From Zobellia alginiliquefaciens (GTDB lineage: Bacteria > Bacteroidota > Bacteroidia > Flavobacteriales > Flavobacteriaceae), in contig NZ_CP119758.1 of NCBI RefSeq assembly GCF_029323795.1, forward strand, positions 3,720,001-3,784,000: a stretch of 64,000 bases of DNA, in the 5' to 3' direction. Shown piece after piece: positions 61,159 to 64,000 of the stretch; position 1 is the stretch's first letter; each line of letters opens with the position of its first letter. A model generated the notes under the pieces. It saw only the letters and a program-made list of their open reading frames with translations. It had not been told where the DNA came from and searched no databases. Both the position numbers and the translations under genes were made by a program.

Positions 61159-63780
61159 TTATAGCTTAATGGTTTGGTTGGGCTTAGGGTGTTGCGTTAC
61201 ATACCACCCGCTACCACGAGTAGAGACATAGAATTTTCCTGGCGTATAGTTGTCTATGGCAATATCGTTTATACGATCACTTTGACCATTGCCCCGATTA
61301 ATTTTGGTCCAAGTTTTTCCGGCGTCTTGGGAAAGATAGGTACCTGCATTTTTTGTGCCGATGGAAACGTTACCCAGAGTAGATACCAAAATGGTATTCG
61401 GGTTATAATACGCCGTTTCAATACGGTTGGTCCAAGGATAATCAAAAATAGGTTTCCAGGTACGTAAGTCATCATCGCTCACCCAAACTCCTCCGGCATT
61501 TGGCTTTCCTCTTTTGGTTCCGGCGGTAATATAGGCTTTCCCGTCTCTGGAAAAATGAATGTCATTTATGCCTTGACTGCCCGATATGTTCTCGGTGGAC
61601 GTAACTTTTACCCAGGAAGTACCATTATTAACGGATTTAAAAAGACCTCCATGTTTATTCTGTATGGTGGCATACAATGTGTTGGGGTCTTTCGGGTCAA
61701 AGGCTATTTTGGTAGCATCTCGTGAATCGGGCAGACCTGTATTGGCTTCTTGCCAGGTTTTGCCGCCATCATGACTTTTATGAACTCCAAATCCGGTTAC
61801 GGAATTACCTACCCATTCCATATCAATAGAATTCTTAGGGACTACAAAGTACATGTTATCCGGATTTTTAGGGTCTATGATAAGGTGATTTTGATGTACG
61901 CTTTGGTCTCCACTATGCGCCTTTATCTCCCATTTAGGAATGGCAATACCGTGTTCTTTCCATGTTTTTCCATTATCAACGGATTTTAACAATTTACCTT
62001 TTGCAGCCTGTCTGAAGAACAGAGCATAATGAACCAAGGTATCTTTTGGATGTATGGCATACCAACTGAGTGATGTTTCATGGTCCAGAAAATTATGGGA
62101 TTCTGCACCTTGAGCTCCGGGACGAACCTGAGACCCTTCATCGTTGGTTATCCACAAACTGTTTTCTCCCGCCATGCAGAATACCTTATTCTTTATATCC
62201 GGATGTTGGTAGAAACCATGACCTGGCAGATTACTGTTTCCGGCCCCTACATAACTTTCCGTATCCGGAGTGGTATACTCATCATCAGTATCTACCCAAG
62301 TTTCACCTTTGTCGTAGCTCATTAGGGATATTTTGGCCATTTGGGTGTGAAGCACTGTACCGTCTGCATTCCATCGTATAAAATTGGACCCTTTACGTTC
62401 ATAGAAGTCCCTGTCTACCCAATCTTTTAGGTAACGAAGAGAGATGTTGGTTTCCATAGGGTTGCCTCTTTCTTTCCAGTAGGCATAATCTTTGGAGGTC
62501 GTTTTCCAGGCTTTTCCGTTACGAAGGGCAACATGCCAATTTTTACCTCCGTCTTTACTGCGCCAAATCTGACCGGGTTTGAAGTTGTTCCGAGAAGCGT
62601 TGGAATATTCATTGTTAAGGTAAATATTATCTGCATCATTAGGGTCTACCGCAATAGTGTTAAAACGGATGGTAATGGCCGAGGGCATTTCCGGGAATTT
62701 TTCCTTAAAATCATGGTCTTTCATATCAAAAACATAAGCTGCGCAGTGTACATAGCTCTTTTTGACATCTGCATTCTTTTGAAATTGCCGCATATCCAAA
62801 GGCAAGTTGCCATCTAATTTTTCCCAACTTTCGCCACGGTCAATACTTTTGAAAATCCCACCCTTGTCATTGGTCAATGTTTTACCATCTGCTTTCCACA
62901 TGGGGTTACATATAACGTATAGGGTTAGGACATCATTTTTTTTGTTGTAGTGATGGCTCATAGCTCGCATTACATCATAATCAAAACCATTGTTTTTTTG
63001 GGACCAGTTGTTTCCACCATCCGCGCTTTTATAAAAACCATAGTTGGTACTGGCGTATATAATATTTGAGTCTTTTGGGTCTACCAATAAAGTTTCGAAT
63101 TGGGTTTTTGGATGCAAACCTTTGTTCAGTACTACCCAGTTTTTACCCTTGTCCGTACTTTTCCAAAGTTTGTTTAAACTAGGTTCATGTTCTTTAGAGC
63201 CGTGGGGTTTGCTATTGGGGAACAACATTCTACCTAAATGTCTCATTTCACCACCACCGGCATACCAGATATTATCGTCTTTAGGGTCGACGGTTACGCA
63301 GGAAACGTATTTGCCTTTAAAAACAGGATGATTGAGATTTTTCCAAGAGCGGCCTCGGTCTTTGGTAATGAAAATACCCTTATTCTTGTCATCGCTACAA
63401 AAACCAAAATCATGGTTTTGGTGGGAGAAATCTACACTAAAAAGTTGCATGGGGCCTCGGTGCCCTTCCCTGTAACCGGATTCATCACCGTTCAATATGG
63501 TATTGTACGTTTTTCCCTTATCAAAAGAAACGTAAGAATTACCCATATTAGGGCTTATATAGAGAGCATTTGGGTCCGTAGGGTGCCAAAAGGCGCATTT
63601 GTTGTTGCCACTCATGCCAGGGCCAAATTGTTGCCAAACCACAGAAGGGTCGGATGATACTTTTTCGGTCTTTAGGCGTTTGAAAAAAGTAGAACCTTTT
63701 TGCGGTGCTTGAGCGAATATCAGCATTCCCATGAAGAGAAAGGATAGGGTGGCTATTTTAGAAAGGGAGGTTTTACTCAT
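61159..63780 (-). CDS. Large Asp-box (BNR) beta-propeller protein, secreted
   Basis: 873 residues with a signal peptide (IATLSFLFMGMLIFAQ). At least ten Asp-box turns of the S-x-D-x-G-x-T/S-W type are spread along it, for example TKDRGRSWKNL, STDKGKNWVVL, SADGGNNWSQK, SIDRGESWEKL, SKDGGKNWHVA, SHDGGKTWQEA and SQDAGKTWTKI. The number suggests two seven-bladed propellers, the architecture of GH74 and of sortilin-like proteins. GH74 catalytic aspartates cannot be assigned with confidence, so it may be a glycosidase, a lyase-type enzyme or a binding protein. It lies upstream of GH117 by 49 bases in the same operon. Confidence 0.75.
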   Translation of the reverse strand: MSKTSLSKIATLSFLFMGMLIFAQAPQKGSTFFKRLKTEKVSSDPSVVWQQFGPGMSGNNKCAFWHPTDPNALYISPNMGNSYVSFDKGKTYNTILNGDESGYREGHRGPMQLFSVDFSHQNHDFGFCSDDKNKGIFITKDRGRSWKNLNHPVFKGKYVSCVTVDPKDDNIWYAGGGEMRHLGRMLFPNSKPHGSKEHEPSLNKLWKSTDKGKNWVVLNKGLHPKTQFETLLVDPKDSNIIYASTNYGFYKSADGGNNWSQKNNGFDYDVMRAMSHHYNKKNDVLTLYVICNPMWKADGKTLTNDKGGIFKSIDRGESWEKLDGNLPLDMRQFQKNADVKKSYVHCAAYVFDMKDHDFKEKFPEMPSAITIRFNTIAVDPNDADNIYLNNEYSNASRNNFKPGQIWRSKDGGKNWHVALRNGKAWKTTSKDYAYWKERGNPMETNISLRYLKDWVDRDFYERKGSNFIRWNADGTVLHTQMAKISLMSYDKGETWVDTDDEYTTPDTESYVGAGNSNLPGHGFYQHPDIKNKVFCMAGENSLWITNDEGSQVRPGAQGAESHNFLDHETSLSWYAIHPKDTLVHYALFFRQAAKGKLLKSVDNGKTWKEHGIAIPKWEIKAHSGDQSVHQNHLIIDPKNPDNMYFVVPKNSIDMEWVGNSVTGFGVHKSHDGGKTWQEANTGLPDSRDATKIAFDPKDPNTLYATIQNKHGGLFKSVNNGTSWVKVTSTENISGSQGINDIHFSRDGKAYITAGTKRGKPNAGGVWVSDDDLRTWKPIFDYPWTNRIETAYYNPNTILVSTLGNVSIGTKNAGTYLSQDAGKTWTKINRGNGQSDRINDIAIDNYTPGKFYVSTRGSGWYVTQHPKPNQTIKL

Positions 63781-63810
63781 ATCACTGTGGTTTGGAAAAT
63801 GGAAGCCTAT

Positions 63811-64000
63811 TTATTTTATCAAGTTGATATACAGTGTGTTTTGATCTAAAATATTTTTGTTATCACCGTTTACAGGTCGAATGTTGGCCGTTAGCTTATA
63901 GGGCGATTCGGTAGATAGCTTTTCTTCCACCTGAACCACTGTGGTAATATTGGCATATCCCGCATAAGCAATAAATTTGGACTCCGCCACTTTTTCGCCT
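63811..64000 (-). CDS. C-terminal end of an unidentified protein, cut by window edge
   Basis: The last ~63 codons of a minus-strand gene, ending in TAA at 63811-63813. I translated it directly: the visible part is beta-strand-rich (KFIAYAGYANITTVVQVEE, then PYKLTANIRPVNGD, ending TLYINLIK). This looks like a C-terminal beta-sandwich such as an Ig-like or carbohydrate-binding module of an exported enzyme. The rest lies outside the window, so neither family nor function can be named. It is 30 bases upstream of the Asp-box protein gene and in the same direction, hence the same operon. Confidence 0.65.
   Translation of the reverse strand, partial: GEKVAESKFIAYAGYANITTVVQVEEKLSTESPYKLTANIRPVNGDNKNILDQNTLYINLIK

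Noticed and set aside
62070-62381. Plus-strand frames over the Asp-box protein gene
   Set aside because: All are antisense shadows of a gene with more than ten regularly spaced Asp-box motifs.
1-64000. Mobile elements, integrases, CRISPR arrays, tRNA or rRNA genes
   Set aside because: I found no transposase-like protein, regular spacer-repeat pattern or recognisable stable RNA gene; repeats seen are short promoter or hairpin elements.

Overview
The window looks like the chromosome of a marine flavobacterium (Bacteroidota, Flavobacteriaceae). The evidence is two SusC-type TonB-dependent receptors (one cut by the left edge), a SusD lipoprotein, Bacteroidota-style promoters (TTTG, 19-21 nt, TAnnTTTG), A-rich leaders without strong Shine-Dalgarno sites, and many short LxxC lipoprotein signals. 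The two GH117 genes about 18 genes apart recall, from memory and unchecked, the paralogues Zg3597 and Zg3615 of Zobellia galactanivorans, so Zobellia or a close relative is my best guess.

Left part (1-17 kb). The 5' part of a susC gene on the minus strand is followed by a cytosolic five-PAS histidine kinase with a single-domain response regulator. An AraC-type regulator is divergent from a three-gene plus-strand operon: a ThuA / PVC-type dehydrogenase / azurin-like fusion, a D-tagatose 3-epimerase-like TIM barrel, and a Gfo/Idh/MocA oxidoreductase. Next are an NtrB/NtrC-type pair with sigma-54 activator motifs, then glutamate dehydrogenase flanked by two Rnk-like (GreA/GreB C-terminal fold) proteins and two small proteins.

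Right part (17-64 kb) is a large polysaccharide utilization locus, almost all on the minus strand. One block runs from susC (43.8 kb) down to 17.1 kb: SusC, SusD, SSS symporter, cytosolic FAD oxidoreductase, GH97, GH2, S1 sulfatase, a second GH2, a five-bladed propeller hydrolase, GH117, two more S1 sulfatases, a GH9-like protein and a lactonase-fold lipoprotein. A GntR/LacI-type regulator is divergent from susC. A second block (49.5-45.2 kb) holds an exported FAD oxidoreductase with a carbohydrate-binding module, a protein with an FMN-attachment-like SGAT motif, and a CstA transporter. A third block (64-49.8 kb) holds an Asp-box propeller protein, a second GH117, a GH29, a fibronectin/propeller hydrolase, a cytochrome c-fused PVC-type dehydrogenase and an atypical GH2. 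It contains two gene remnants and ends at a canonical terminator.

The GH117, GH2, GH29, GH97 and sulfatase set points to a sulfated red-algal galactan of agar or carrageenan type with side groups. The SusCD pair would import oligosaccharides, periplasmic sulfatases and exo-hydrolases would dismantle them, and the SSS and CstA carriers would move small products inward. The least familiar aspect is the dense periplasmic redox equipment. A perfect tandem 10-bp repeat lies just downstream of the predicted -7 box of both susC and the FAD oxidoreductase operon, which suggests that one regulator, probably the GntR protein, controls both. No tRNA, rRNA, CRISPR array, transposase or integrase was seen.
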